Shown: positions 1 through 8,172, counted from the first letter of the stretch. The stretch is 46,449 nucleotides of DNA from Candidatus Binatia bacterium (GCA_036504975.1 DASXUF010000153.1:1-46449), one strand, 5' to 3'. Notes: generated by a model not told the origin, from the sequence alone. Numbers and translations: made by a program.

Positions 1-768
1 GAGATCATGCAGTTCCGCGTCGGGACAGTGGTGAGCGATCCCAGCAACAACACCGTTCCCGCGACCCTCAGGGCGATCCCCACGTCGGCCCAAATGACGC
101 CGGTGGCGAAAAGCAGGTCGATCCAGTTCACCCGTGAAGGCACGCACTGGACCCTCCAGGTCACCACAGGAAGCCGCCTTGGCGACGACCGGATCATGGA
201 CTGCGGACGCACGGACGCGGACCCGGAGGTCAACAAGGTAGAACAGTGGAACATCAGTAACCCGGGCAACTGGACCCACTCGATCCACATCCACGACGTG
301 GATCAGGTCTGCCTGAGCATCAATGGGAGCGCGACGTCGACCGGCTGCAACTCGTACAACCAGTTGAAGGAGACATGGCCGTTCCCGCCGAACACCAACA
401 TCTCGATGCGGTTCAAGCCGACAGACTTCACGCAAGCGGCATTCGATCCCGATGCCACGGCCTGTAATTCCGCGGGCGCGGAGCAGCCGCCGAATCCTAA
501 TAATACCGGCGAATGTCAGGATGTCCAATTCGCCGACAACAACGGAGATCTCACCACGCCTACCTTTACTCCTGATAGGCATGGAGGAGACAACGTGACC
601 GGGACTCAAACTGCGGCCGAGGCCGCCGGCGGAAGGTATATGATCCACTGCCACGTCCTCGAGCACGAGGATCTCGCGATGATGACCCAGTGGCGCGTGA
701 GATCGTCGCCGACCGACGGGTCGGTCAGAGAGGTGCCTTGCGATCCGCCTGGTAGCTGCACCAACTGA
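1..768 (+). CDS. Multicopper oxidase, C-terminal part (5' end outside window)
   Basis: This is the C-terminal cupredoxin domain of a multicopper oxidase, an exported enzyme that oxidises metal ions or phenols and reduces oxygen to water. The frame is open from base 1, so the start lies upstream; the ATG at 7 is internal. A HSIHIHD segment near base 280 fits the H-x-x-H-x-H copper ligands. GRYMIHCH followed by VLEHEDLAMM near 631-690 gives the HCH-x3-H-x4-M signature that joins the type 1 and type 3 sites. Between them is a longer polar, Cys-containing loop than in compact CueO-like enzymes. The gene ends 27 bases before a strong terminator, so it is probably transcribed separately from the copper operon that follows. 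Family assignment is firm; the substrate is not known. Confidence 0.9.
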   Translation, partial: EIMQFRVGTVVSDPSNNTVPATLRAIPTSAQMTPVAKSRSIQFTREGTHWTLQVTTGSRLGDDRIMDCGRTDADPEVNKVEQWNISNPGNWTHSIHIHDVDQVCLSINGSATSTGCNSYNQLKETWPFPPNTNISMRFKPTDFTQAAFDPDATACNSAGAEQPPNPNNTGECQDVQFADNNGDLTTPTFTPDRHGGDNVTGTQTAAEAAGGRYMIHCHVLEHEDLAMMTQWRVRSSPTDGSVREVPCDPPGSCTN

Positions 769-794
769 GCTGTCGAGGCGAGTCCGAGTATGCC

Positions 795-826
795 AAAAAA
801 GGGGGCTCGCAAGAGCCCCCTTTTTT
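795..826 (+). terminator. Rho-independent terminator after the multicopper oxidase
   Basis: A perfect stem GGGGGCTC / GAGCCCCC (801-808 and 813-820) has a GCAA tetraloop, is followed by six T and preceded by six A. The A and T runs make it plausibly bidirectional. It separates the oxidase from the following operon. Confidence 0.93.
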
Positions 827-837
827 ATCATCGGGCT

Positions 838-865
838 TTGTAATGTTTTTTGTATATGCTATAGC
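838..865 (+). promoter_or_regulatory. Candidate promoter of the copper operon
   Basis: TTGTAA (838-843) and TATAGC (860-865) are separated by 16 bases and each match the sigma-70 hexamers at four of six positions. The site lies just after the terminator and about 50 bases before the first ATG of the operon. No clear CueR- or CopY-type palindrome was seen. This is inferred from sequence only. Confidence 0.4.
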
Positions 866-916
866 GGGCTTGGCGCCTCACCTGGCGCGGATTTGATCGG
901 TTAAAGGAGTTTGAAA

Positions 917-1711
917 ATGCGTTTTAAAAGGTCGTTGCGCAACGCTTTATGGCTGATGCTTTTCGGGATAGGACTTTCTCTCCTCCCTGTTTCTTTAAAC
1001 GCGCATCATGAAGTCCAAGAAGCTCAGAAACTGGTGGAGGAGTCGATCAGGAAGACCTTCGACGACTTCAACAGAGATGACTACACCGGCTTTGTGGATG
1101 GCTGGACCGATTTCGGCTTCTTCAACAAGGCGTTGTTTGTCATGCACGTGGATAGGCCCGTTCCCAAGGATGAGATATCGATATATTTTGGCGCCATGAG
1201 GCTCATGGGCGATGTGAAGCTACTTAACGTCTCCAATATCAAGATCTTGGATCATATGACGATCACCGCCTCAGCGGAAGTCGATATCCTCCAGGGAAAT
1301 GTCCGGGAGCGCTATGAGCTCAAGATGGTCAAGCGGCCGGCGCTGGACAAGCGCTATAAGATTGCCAAGGACAAGCTGCTTCCTCTGTATCCCGATGGTT
1401 TTCCCGTCGTCGACGTGAAGATGACGGAGTACGCGTTCGAGTTCGACAAAAGCCGGGTCGCGCGGAACATGGTGTTGAAGCTCGCCAATCAAGGCAGAAC
1501 AGAGCACGAATTTGTGCTCTTCCAGATAATGCCTGCGGGCTGGGAGAATTCAGTGGCGCGTGGGGCGTGGCATTTTGAGCCCGGTAAAACGATCGATGTG
1601 GTGCTCACGGGGCTGGAGCCGGGCAACTACGCGATGGTCTGCTGTCTAAGGGATACGGATGACCGGGCACACTGTGACAAGGGCATGCGGACAGAGTTTA
1701 AGGTCAATTAA
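917..1711 (+). CDS. Exported NTF2-like/cupredoxin fusion protein
   Basis: No named family was recognised. The 264-residue protein has a signal peptide (about residues 1-30). A segment at about 34-155 looks like an NTF2/SnoaL-type fold (EESIRKTF, then a Trp/Phe-rich helix). The C-terminal domain (about 163-264) resembles plastocyanin. Possible copper ligands are His197 (in HEF), Cys242/243, His252 and Met257, in the usual H...C...H...M order but with a longer Cys-His loop than plastocyanin. The ATG at 917 is chosen over TTG at 911 because AAGGAG ends seven bases before it. The gene opens a six-gene operon, 14 bases ahead of a paralogue. A periplasmic copper-binding role is inferred from the ligands and the SCO/Cox11-like neighbours. 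Confidence 0.75.
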   Translation: MRFKRSLRNALWLMLFGIGLSLLPVSLNAHHEVQEAQKLVEESIRKTFDDFNRDDYTGFVDGWTDFGFFNKALFVMHVDRPVPKDEISIYFGAMRLMGDVKLLNVSNIKILDHMTITASAEVDILQGNVRERYELKMVKRPALDKRYKIAKDKLLPLYPDGFPVVDVKMTEYAFEFDKSRVARNMVLKLANQGRTEHEFVLFQIMPAGWENSVARGAWHFEPGKTIDVVLTGLEPGNYAMVCCLRDTDDRAHCDKGMRTEFKVN

Positions 1712-1725
1712 GTCGGAGGCCTCCC

Positions 1726-2598
1726 ATGGTTAAGAAAGCATTATTCTTGGGGGGGGTGGTATGTGTTGTTGTGCTGGTCCTATTCGGTTGGTGGAGCGTC
1801 GGCGAGAGGAAGAAAAGCAGCTCCCCAGCCGCCGGAAAACAAGAGTCCGTGACGTCTCGGACGGAATCGCGGTCGCGATTCAGTGACTGGGTAAGGTCGT
1901 GGATTCTACCCGACCAGGGATCACAATCCGCCGGTTGGGATCCGAAGGATGTCGAGGAGGCTATAAGAAAGACCTTTCTCGCATACAACCGGCAGGATCT
2001 ACGCGCCTTCAAGGCGGGCTGGACAGCGAAGGGCTTTCAACAGGTTTATGAGCTTCCGAAGGAGAAAGTCATCGATTTTATCCCGTTGAGCCTTCTCAGT
2101 TTTCGGCCTTACAAAATAGGAGAATTCTCCAACACCACGATTGACGGACAGAGCGCCGCGACCGAAGTGGCGCTCGCGTACGGCGACGTCCAGGAAACGC
2201 ACCGGTTTTCACTTGTGCGCGAGGAAGACGCGTGGAGGATTAATTATGATGAGAAGATACCCAACATTCCGAACAATCCCACGGTCAATGCCACGGTCAT
2301 CGGCGTGAAGCTTCAATACCACAACATGCAAATGGAGCAAACCCGGCTGATTCCAGGGACGGTGATGTTCAAGATCACCAACACGGATACGCAACGGCAT
2401 GAGTTTATCGTTAAGAAGATCATGCCATCGGACAACGAGGAAACGATCGGGATGATCAAACCGTTGGAGCCGGGACAGAGCGAAACCCTTATCCTGGCGA
2501 ATCTCACGCGTGGACGCTATGTGGCCATGTGCAATATGCTCAGTCGCGATGGCGTACCGTTCGCCAACGGGATGCGCAATGAATTTACCGTAGAGTAA
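1726..2598 (+). CDS. Membrane-anchored NTF2-like/cupredoxin-like protein with an altered copper site
   Basis: This 290-residue protein is a paralogue of the preceding gene. It has one N-terminal membrane segment (about 5-24), a Ser/Arg-rich linker, an NTF2-like domain (about 74-180, EEAIRKTF and FKAGWT closely matching the neighbour) and a cupredoxin-like domain (about 188-290). His225, Cys269 and Met283 align with ligands of the paralogue, but its second His is replaced around Pro278/Phe279 in a loop of the same length. A standard type 1 copper site is therefore unlikely; Cu(I) binding or a structural role is possible. The ATG follows a GGAGG-type ribosome site. The gene ends four bases before the next start. 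Confidence 0.72.
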   Translation: MVKKALFLGGVVCVVVLVLFGWWSVGERKKSSSPAAGKQESVTSRTESRSRFSDWVRSWILPDQGSQSAGWDPKDVEEAIRKTFLAYNRQDLRAFKAGWTAKGFQQVYELPKEKVIDFIPLSLLSFRPYKIGEFSNTTIDGQSAATEVALAYGDVQETHRFSLVREEDAWRINYDEKIPNIPNNPTVNATVIGVKLQYHNMQMEQTRLIPGTVMFKITNTDTQRHEFIVKKIMPSDNEETIGMIKPLEPGQSETLILANLTRGRYVAMCNMLSRDGVPFANGMRNEFTVE

Positions 2599-2602
2599 GC
2601 CC

Positions 2603-3985
2603 ATGCTGTATCGAGTATTCAAACTGCTACTCTTTGTCGCCTTTGGCCTAATCAGCATCGGCAGCGCAGCCGATGCGCCTAAGCCCGCTGTAGCCGGTCG
2701 TCAGCTCGTCAACGGCCATGGCAGCCGCGCCCATATGAGCGCCGATGGCCGCTTCGTTGCTTTCGACTCATACGCCACGAACCTGGTGGCCGGGGATAAG
2801 AGTCAGACCAGCCGGGTTCTCGTTCACGACCGCTCCACGGGCGCAACGAAAGTTCTCAATGCGACGGGAGGCGGCACGCCCACCAACGGCGCCAGCGTAT
2901 CCGCCGTCCTCACGGCGGACGGCCGCTATGTCGCCTTTGCGTCCGACGCCAACAATCTCATCCCCGGAGACAGCAATTTATTCAGAGACATCTTTGTCCG
3001 TGACCTCCAGACCGGAAAGACCGAGCGCGTCAGCGTCCACACCGACGGCACCGAGTCTGTCAACGGCCATAGTTCACATCCCTCGATCAGCGCCGACGGC
3101 CGCTATGCCGCTTTCGAGTCGGCCGCGATAAACCTCGCGGGCGGCGATACCAATGGACTCATAGACATCTTTGTCCACGACCGCGAGACCCACGTCACTA
3201 TCCGTGTCAACGTCTCCACCGAGAGATACCAGGCGCTTGGCGGCCAGAGCTATCATCCCTCCATCAGCGCGGACGGTCGTTATGTCGTCTTCGTTTCCGA
3301 CGCCACCAACCTTGTCCCCGGCGATACCAACAAAGTCACCGACATCTTTGTTCACGATAGGGTTAAGAGTACGACCCAGCGCGTGAGCGTAGCCAGCGGC
3401 GGCGCCCAAGCAGAGGGCGGCGCTTCTACTCAACCCGCGATCAGCGGCGATGGCCGCTATGTCGCTTTTGTCTCGGAGGCTACCAACCTCGTCCCTGACG
3501 ATACCAACGGGTTGGCCGATATCTTCGTGCGCGATACGGTTAAGGGAACAACCCAGCGCGTGAACGTGGCGACGGGCGGCGCCCAGGCCATGGGCGGCCA
3601 CAGTTTTTATCCCTCGATCACCCCGGACGGGCGCTTCGTGGCCTTTCTCTCAGACGCCACCACCCTTGTCCCCAAAGACACCAACAATAGTTGGGACATC
3701 TTCGTTCACGATCGCCAGACCGGTGCGACCGAACGAGTGAGCGTGGCAAGCGACGGTACTCAAGCCGATGCGGGCTCCGCCCGCCCGTCGCTCAGCGCCG
3801 ACGGCCGCTACGTCGCCTTCGAGTCGGGCGCCTCGAACCTCGTCCCGGATGATACGAATGGGGTCGTGGACATCTTCGTTCACGACCGGCAAACGAAAAA
3901 AACGACGCGGGTCAGCATGTTGACCGATGAAACCACGAATAAAACAGCAGCGGGACCGCGATCGAAAGGAGAACCAAAAAAATGA
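2603..3985 (+). CDS. Exported TolB/PD40-type beta-propeller protein
   Basis: The 460-residue protein begins with a signal peptide (about 1-23) and then has seven repeats of about 55-60 residues. Each repeat reads approximately S-x-S-x-DGRYVAF, then a Thr/Asn-Leu-Val segment, then DTN-x4-DIFVHD. Seven repeats fit one seven-bladed propeller. The Asp/Asn-rich loops could bind calcium. Such propellers usually act as protein-binding platforms outside the cytoplasm, and no enzymatic motif is seen. It lies inside the copper operon: the upstream stop is four bases away and its own stop overlaps the following SCO gene by ATGA. It may be a scaffold for the copper proteins. The family call is strong, the role is inference. 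Confidence 0.85.
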   Translation: MLYRVFKLLLFVAFGLISIGSAADAPKPAVAGRQLVNGHGSRAHMSADGRFVAFDSYATNLVAGDKSQTSRVLVHDRSTGATKVLNATGGGTPTNGASVSAVLTADGRYVAFASDANNLIPGDSNLFRDIFVRDLQTGKTERVSVHTDGTESVNGHSSHPSISADGRYAAFESAAINLAGGDTNGLIDIFVHDRETHVTIRVNVSTERYQALGGQSYHPSISADGRYVVFVSDATNLVPGDTNKVTDIFVHDRVKSTTQRVSVASGGAQAEGGASTQPAISGDGRYVAFVSEATNLVPDDTNGLADIFVRDTVKGTTQRVNVATGGAQAMGGHSFYPSITPDGRFVAFLSDATTLVPKDTNNSWDIFVHDRQTGATERVSVASDGTQADAGSARPSLSADGRYVAFESGASNLVPDDTNGVVDIFVHDRQTKKTTRVSMLTDETTNKTAAGPRSKGEPKK

Positions 3986-4596
3986 TTCCAATGAGGCAGG
4001 TGGCGCTTTGCCTCCTCCTTGTGCTGTCCCTTCCTTTCCTGGCTTACGGTAACGGCAAGGGAAAATGGGTGAGAAAAGAAGTCAAGGGAAACGCTCCCGA
4101 ATTCAGGCTCACGAACATAGACGGGAAGAATGTATCGCTCAAGGATCTACGCGGGAAAGTGACCCTGGTGAGCTTTATTTATACGACCTGCACGACCGGC
4201 TGCCTCGTGGTAACGGCCAAGATGAAAGATGTTCAGAAGGCCTTCAAGGATAAGCCGTTTTCCCTAGTAAGCATCTCGTTCGACCCGGCCCACGACACTC
4301 CAGAGGCGATGAAGGAGTATGCGAAACGTTTTGGCGTCGACCTTAGCAACTGGTACTTCCTGACCGGACCCCCCGAAATCGTCGAAAACGTGTTGTTCGA
4401 TTACAAGATCGAGGTCAGTCGAGTGGGCAAGAAAGGCCCTAGCGGCGAGGTCGTATCGGTCGAACTCGTAGACCACGGGGTAAAATCATACGTCATCGAT
4501 AAGACGGGTGCGAAGAGATTCGAGTACTGGGGCCAGGATTTCGACACCAAAGTCGCGATCAAGGATATTACGAAAGTGATGAGCGAGGGACAGTGA
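3982..4596 (+). CDS. SCO1/SenC family copper chaperone/thiol protein
   Basis: SCO proteins have a thioredoxin fold and deliver copper to, or reduce the cysteines of, the CuA site of cytochrome oxidase outside the cytoplasmic membrane. The protein has 204 residues with a signal peptide or anchor (about 1-23). The copper-binding motif is CTTGC (Cys70 and Cys74), with the expected His at 165 (VDHG). The Pro that normally follows the second Cys is replaced by Leu. DPAHDTPE (101-108) is typical of the family. The ATG overlaps the preceding stop and lies downstream of AAAGGAG. Its end overlaps the next start by GTGA, so the two are translationally coupled. The family is certain; which oxidase it serves is not visible here. 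Confidence 0.92.
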   Translation: MIPMRQVALCLLLVLSLPFLAYGNGKGKWVRKEVKGNAPEFRLTNIDGKNVSLKDLRGKVTLVSFIYTTCTTGCLVVTAKMKDVQKAFKDKPFSLVSISFDPAHDTPEAMKEYAKRFGVDLSNWYFLTGPPEIVENVLFDYKIEVSRVGKKGPSGEVVSVELVDHGVKSYVIDKTGAKRFEYWGQDFDTKVAIKDITKVMSEGQ

Positions 4597-5486
4597 ATCG
4601 CTGGCGCAATCTTCTGTTCGTCGCTGCTCTCGTCCTGCTCTCGGTTGCGTCGACCGTGTTTCTCTGGACGGGCGCATCCCAACCGGCAGCGTGGGAGACT
4701 GTTCAGGTCGCAATCCCCTATGTCACGGCCTCATATGCGCGGGATTTCCGAGAAGCCTACGGTTTTATCTCGTCGGACGACCGGCGCGTGACCGATAAGG
4801 AGAGCTACGTTAGAGAGCGTGGAGCTTTCAGTGGATTCGCTTTAGAGCTGTCTAAAAAACTTGCAGGTTTCATCAAAGCTACGCCGGTCGAAGAAAAAAT
4901 CGACGGTAACCGTGCTCACGTTAAGCTCCAACTAAGCTTCCCGGACGCTAATAAGCTTTCAGCCAATTTGCTAGGCTGGGACGAGGAGCGCCTCAACAAG
5001 CTGTCACCAAAGGAACGGAGCGAACTCATCGAGACGCTGGATCGTCGGCGCAAAGAAGGCAAGATCCCGATGGTCGAGGAAGTAAGGGATTTTGAGCTTG
5101 TAAGGGAAGACAGGATCTGGCGGATATTTCTCGACTGGGGCACGGGAGTCCGAGTCTCCTTTGATACTGTCGTCCCTGGCTCCTTACTTCTTCAAGCCAA
5201 GCCTGTGCTCAAGGAGGTTACCGTAACCAGGGGGAAGCTGTTCAATGTTTTCTTTAAGGTAAAGAATCTTTCAAACCGTGAAGTCACCACGTGGATTGTC
5301 CACCATGTGGAGCCCAAGGAGGTAAATGAGTACCTGGAACTAGTCGAATGCAACCTGCTCCTTCCGGTCAACCTTCAACCAGGAAGGGAGATGGAATATC
5401 CCTCGTCTTATCTACTGAGGGGAGATCTCGCAGAAGGCATGAAACAATTTAAGGTGACGTATGAGTTCAAGGTGGAAGAACGGTGA
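4593..5486 (+). CDS. NTF2-like domain fused to a Cox11/CtaG-like domain
   Basis: This 297-residue protein has an N-terminal membrane segment (about 7-26), an NTF2/SnoaL-like region (about 35-182) and a C-terminal region (about 187-297) that matches the Cox11/CtaG pattern. Features seen in order are VRVSFD, a beta-rich stretch ending in FFKVKNLSNRE, a V-x-P segment, VEC, LQPGREMEYP and a final VTYEF strand. Cox11 inserts CuB into cytochrome oxidase through a CFCF motif. Here the site reads ECNLL, leaving only Cys253, so copper handling must differ or be lost. It starts with GTG, coupled to the upstream SCO gene, and overlaps the next SCO gene by 26 bases. The Cox11 relation comes from motif order by eye and needs a profile search. 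Confidence 0.68.
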   Translation: MNRWRNLLFVAALVLLSVASTVFLWTGASQPAAWETVQVAIPYVTASYARDFREAYGFISSDDRRVTDKESYVRERGAFSGFALELSKKLAGFIKATPVEEKIDGNRAHVKLQLSFPDANKLSANLLGWDEERLNKLSPKERSELIETLDRRRKEGKIPMVEEVRDFELVREDRIWRIFLDWGTGVRVSFDTVVPGSLLLQAKPVLKEVTVTRGKLFNVFFKVKNLSNREVTTWIVHHVEPKEVNEYLELVECNLLLPVNLQPGREMEYPSSYLLRGDLAEGMKQFKVTYEFKVEER

Positions 5487-6417
5487 GCTCATCGCGACCG
5501 GGCTGCTATTGCTGTTCATCTTAGCGGCTCCCGCCATCTCACAGGTCCCAGGCCCGCCTAAAAGGGGAGCGGTGGGTCGAAAGGCCGTGCAAACACCGGT
5601 TCCAGATTTTAACCTGACGGATCAAGATGAAAGACTGTTCCGCTCAGGCAGCCTTCAGGGAAAGGTGGCCCTCGTTTCGTTCATTTACACCACTTGTGCA
5701 GACGTCTGCCCACTTCTCACTGCAAAGTTTGCCGGGATTCAGCGGAAGCTAAAGAGCCAGGGGCTGAACGATTATTTTCTTCTGAGCATCACGACCGATC
5801 CCGAGGCCGATACACCTAAAGTTCTCAGATCCTACGGCCAGCGCTTTGGAGCGGATTTTCGTTCCTGGGCCTTTCTGACAGGCGATAAGAGGGAGCTATC
5901 GGACGCGTGGCGCTTTTTTGGTGTTCGCGTCAACAAACGCGGCAAGGCCTTAACAGACCACACCGGGCTTACGACCCTCATTGACCGCCAGGGCATCCGG
6001 AGAATCGACTATTATGGTGATTCCTGGACAGAGAAGGAGGTGCTAAAAGACATCGCGGAGTTGATGGAGGGAAAGCATCACGTGGAGGGCATGCACGGAC
6101 AGATGAGACAGGCAAACGGGGCGGCGTCAAAGACCGACCTGAAGCCAGCCGAGGGGGCAGGCGTCACGATCCTCACACCAAAGCCGGGTCAGGTCTTCAA
6201 GGGCGACCAAGTTCCGGTCCACTTCAAATTCTTCAAGGGTAAAAGAGGTCACCATCTCCACGTATATGTGGACGGGGAGCTGACGGGTATGTTTGAAGGC
6301 GAAAAAGGGACTCTGACCGGGATTGAGCCGGGTAAGCATCTATTGGAAGTTAGGATGGCCGTAGATCATCAAACGGAGTTGGACGCGATCGACAGGGTAA
6401 ATTTTGTGGTTAAGTAA
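5461..6417 (+). CDS. SCO1/SenC family protein with a C-terminal beta-sandwich-like domain
   Basis: The first 205 residues form a complete SCO domain: signal or anchor (about 9-28), CADVCP with Cys79 and Cys83, TTDPEADTPK (111-120) and conserved His167 (TDHTG). A linker with HHVEGMHGQM (206-215) is rich in His and Met and could bind copper. A further domain of about 85 residues (234-318) has HHLHVYVDGE and ends in a beta strand; it resembles an Ig-like periplasmic fold that I cannot name. At 318 residues the protein is much longer than a usual SCO protein. The ATG at 5461 overlaps the upstream gene by 26 bases and follows AAGGTG. This is the last gene of the copper operon. Confidence 0.88.
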   Translation: MSSRWKNGELIATGLLLLFILAAPAISQVPGPPKRGAVGRKAVQTPVPDFNLTDQDERLFRSGSLQGKVALVSFIYTTCADVCPLLTAKFAGIQRKLKSQGLNDYFLLSITTDPEADTPKVLRSYGQRFGADFRSWAFLTGDKRELSDAWRFFGVRVNKRGKALTDHTGLTTLIDRQGIRRIDYYGDSWTEKEVLKDIAELMEGKHHVEGMHGQMRQANGAASKTDLKPAEGAGVTILTPKPGQVFKGDQVPVHFKFFKGKRGHHLHVYVDGELTGMFEGEKGTLTGIEPGKHLLEVRMAVDHQTELDAIDRVNFVVK

Positions 6418-6460
6418 AGTCGTGTCATAGGAACAATCTTGAGACTTGGGGGTGCTGAAA

Positions 6461-7216
6461 GTGGTGGATCTTTCCATTATCATTCCAGCGTATAACGAGG
6501 AACGGCGTCTCGGCGAAACCCTCGAGGCGATTCTCGCCTACACGGCCCGGCAGCCCTATTCGGCGGAAATCATCGTCGTGGACGATGGTTCGCGCGATGC
6601 GACCGCTCGTCTTGTGGCGCCGTTGTGCGACCGCAAATCTCGGATACAGCTTTTACGGAACAGTAGCAATCGTGGCAAAGGGTTTAGCGTGCGGAGGGGG
6701 TTTTTACGCGCGCGGGGGAAATATTTGCTTTTTTCCGATGCCGACTTATCTACGCCGATCGAGGAGGTGGAAAAGCTCCTTGGGTTGCTGCGCAATGGCT
6801 ATGACATCGCCATAGGATCACGGGCGTTGCCGGAGTCTCGCATCGAAGTGCGCCAACCCTGGCACCGGCAGCATATGGGACGTCTGTTCAATGTCTTAGT
6901 GCAAGCCCTGGTTTTACGAGGAATTCGGGATACCCAATGCGGCTTCAAATGCTTCACGCGAGAAGCAGCCCTCGATATCTGTCGTCGTATGACCCGTAAG
7001 CGATTCGCATTTGATGTCGAGATGCTCTACCTGGCAGAGGTGATGGGGTATCGGGTGGGGGAGATCCCGGTCGTTTGGCGCAATTCTCCCGAGACCAAGG
7101 TCCATGTCCTCCGTGATTCGACCTCGATGTTCTCCGATTTGCTGAGCATTCGATGGAATCGACTCCGCGGCCGTTATGACGTGAGGAAGACTGTAACCGG
7201 AGAGATCGCCGCATGA
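6461..7216 (+). CDS. GT2 glycosyltransferase, ALG5/DPM1-like (polyprenyl-phosphate sugar synthase)
   Basis: This family transfers a hexose from a nucleotide sugar to polyprenyl or dolichyl phosphate on the cytoplasmic face of the membrane. The GT-A fold signatures are IIIPAYNEERRLGETL at the start, IVVDDGS, SDADLSTP as the metal/nucleotide site, GSRALPES and DTQCGFKCF. The last two segments are typical of ALG5-like enzymes. There is no C-terminal membrane domain. The start is uncertain: TTG 6446 and GTG 6452, 6461 and 6464 are all in frame. GTG 6461 is chosen because a GGGGG tract sits about eight bases upstream. The end overlaps the next GT2 gene by ATGA. It probably supplies lipid-linked sugar to the GT-C proteins downstream. 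Confidence 0.85.
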   Translation: MVDLSIIIPAYNEERRLGETLEAILAYTARQPYSAEIIVVDDGSRDATARLVAPLCDRKSRIQLLRNSSNRGKGFSVRRGFLRARGKYLLFSDADLSTPIEEVEKLLGLLRNGYDIAIGSRALPESRIEVRQPWHRQHMGRLFNVLVQALVLRGIRDTQCGFKCFTREAALDICRRMTRKRFAFDVEMLYLAEVMGYRVGEIPVVWRNSPETKVHVLRDSTSMFSDLLSIRWNRLRGRYDVRKTVTGEIAA

Positions 7217-8067
7217 TCGAAGCCCCAAAAACGTTTCGTAAACGGCAGAGGCCCACGGCTCATTTCGAGGACCTACAGAGCCCAGCAAAAAAGAGCGACG
7301 GGCCGGTGAAATCGAAAGTCGTGGTGGTCATGCCGGCTTACAACGCCGCCCGCACCCTGCGGATCACTTACAACGCGATTCCGATGGACAAAGTCGACCA
7401 TGTCATTCTCGTAGACGACGGCAGCACGGATGAAACGCTCAGAATCGCCAGGGAATTGAATCTAGAGGTATTCGTCCACTCGAGAAACTTTGGCTACGGC
7501 GCGAATCAGAAGACCTGTTATACCGAGGCGCTGAAGTCAGGCGCCGATATCGTCGTGATGCTCCATCCAGACTATCAATACGACCCGAGGCTTTTGCCGA
7601 ATCTGGTCGCGCCCATCGACTCTTTGGAGGCGGATATCGTTTTAGGGTCGCGTTTCCTGTATGGAAGCGTCGTAAAGCAGGGCATGCCATGGTGGAAATA
7701 TCTCGGCAACCGCTTCCTTACCCTGCTTGAAAATCGGGTACTGGGATTGAAGCTCTTCGAGTACCATACCGGATACCGCGCTTACAGCCGGCGGGCGTTG
7801 GAGGCCATACCGTTTTTGTTGAATTCCGACAAGTTTGTCTTCGATCAGGAGATTCTCGTCCAAGCAGTCCATCTCGGATTCAGGATCAGAGAGGTGCCGG
7901 TAGCGACAAAGTACTTTTCCGAAGCTTCGAGCGCGGGATTTTTCACCAGCGCGATCTACGGGATGAGCATCTTGCGTCTTCTCGGGCGCTACGTGCTGCA
8001 CCGGATGTCTCTGGCAAGCTTCATTCAATTTGATTCTTTCCCTGCGAGGTATCGGCGGGTTGGGTAA
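7213..8067 (+). CDS. GT2 glycosyltransferase, DPM1/GtrB-like
   Basis: This second GT2 enzyme (284 residues) is translationally coupled to the first. The catalytic domain follows a basic, disordered-looking leader of about 35 residues. Motifs are VVVMPAYNAARTL, ILVDDGSTDET, HPDYQYDP near the metal site, LGSRFLYGS and HTGYRAYSR. It lacks the two C-terminal membrane helices of GtrB-type enzymes and ends with a basic/hydrophobic tail that may sit at the membrane surface. Like its neighbour it is predicted to load a sugar onto a polyprenyl phosphate. Donor specificity cannot be read from the sequence. Confidence 0.85.
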   Translation: MIEAPKTFRKRQRPTAHFEDLQSPAKKSDGPVKSKVVVVMPAYNAARTLRITYNAIPMDKVDHVILVDDGSTDETLRIARELNLEVFVHSRNFGYGANQKTCYTEALKSGADIVVMLHPDYQYDPRLLPNLVAPIDSLEADIVLGSRFLYGSVVKQGMPWWKYLGNRFLTLLENRVLGLKLFEYHTGYRAYSRRALEAIPFLLNSDKFVFDQEILVQAVHLGFRIREVPVATKYFSEASSAGFFTSAIYGMSILRLLGRYVLHRMSLASFIQFDSFPARYRRVG

Positions 8068-8131
8068 AGATCACCACCGGACGCCCTAGAGCTTAGTAGA
8101 AGGCCGTCAAATGCGGCCGCCGCTACGCGTC

Positions 8132-8172
8132 CGGCAGTTTGTTTCTGCCGACGCCGGTCCTTACAGGTAAGG
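8132..8172 (+). other. Two adjacent short hairpins ahead of rmlA
   Basis: CGGCAG / CTGCCG (8132-8137 and 8145-8150, seven-base loop) is followed by CCTTAC / GTAAGG (8159-8164 and 8167-8172). There is no T-run, so this is not a typical intrinsic terminator. The pair lies in the 151-base gap between the GT2 pair and the rhamnose operon and may be a leader structure or a repeat remnant. Confidence 0.3.

Noticed and set aside
2603-3985. Regular DNA repeats that could suggest a CRISPR-like or tandem array
   Set aside because: The periodicity is explained by seven beta-propeller protein repeats, and the DNA units are diverged.
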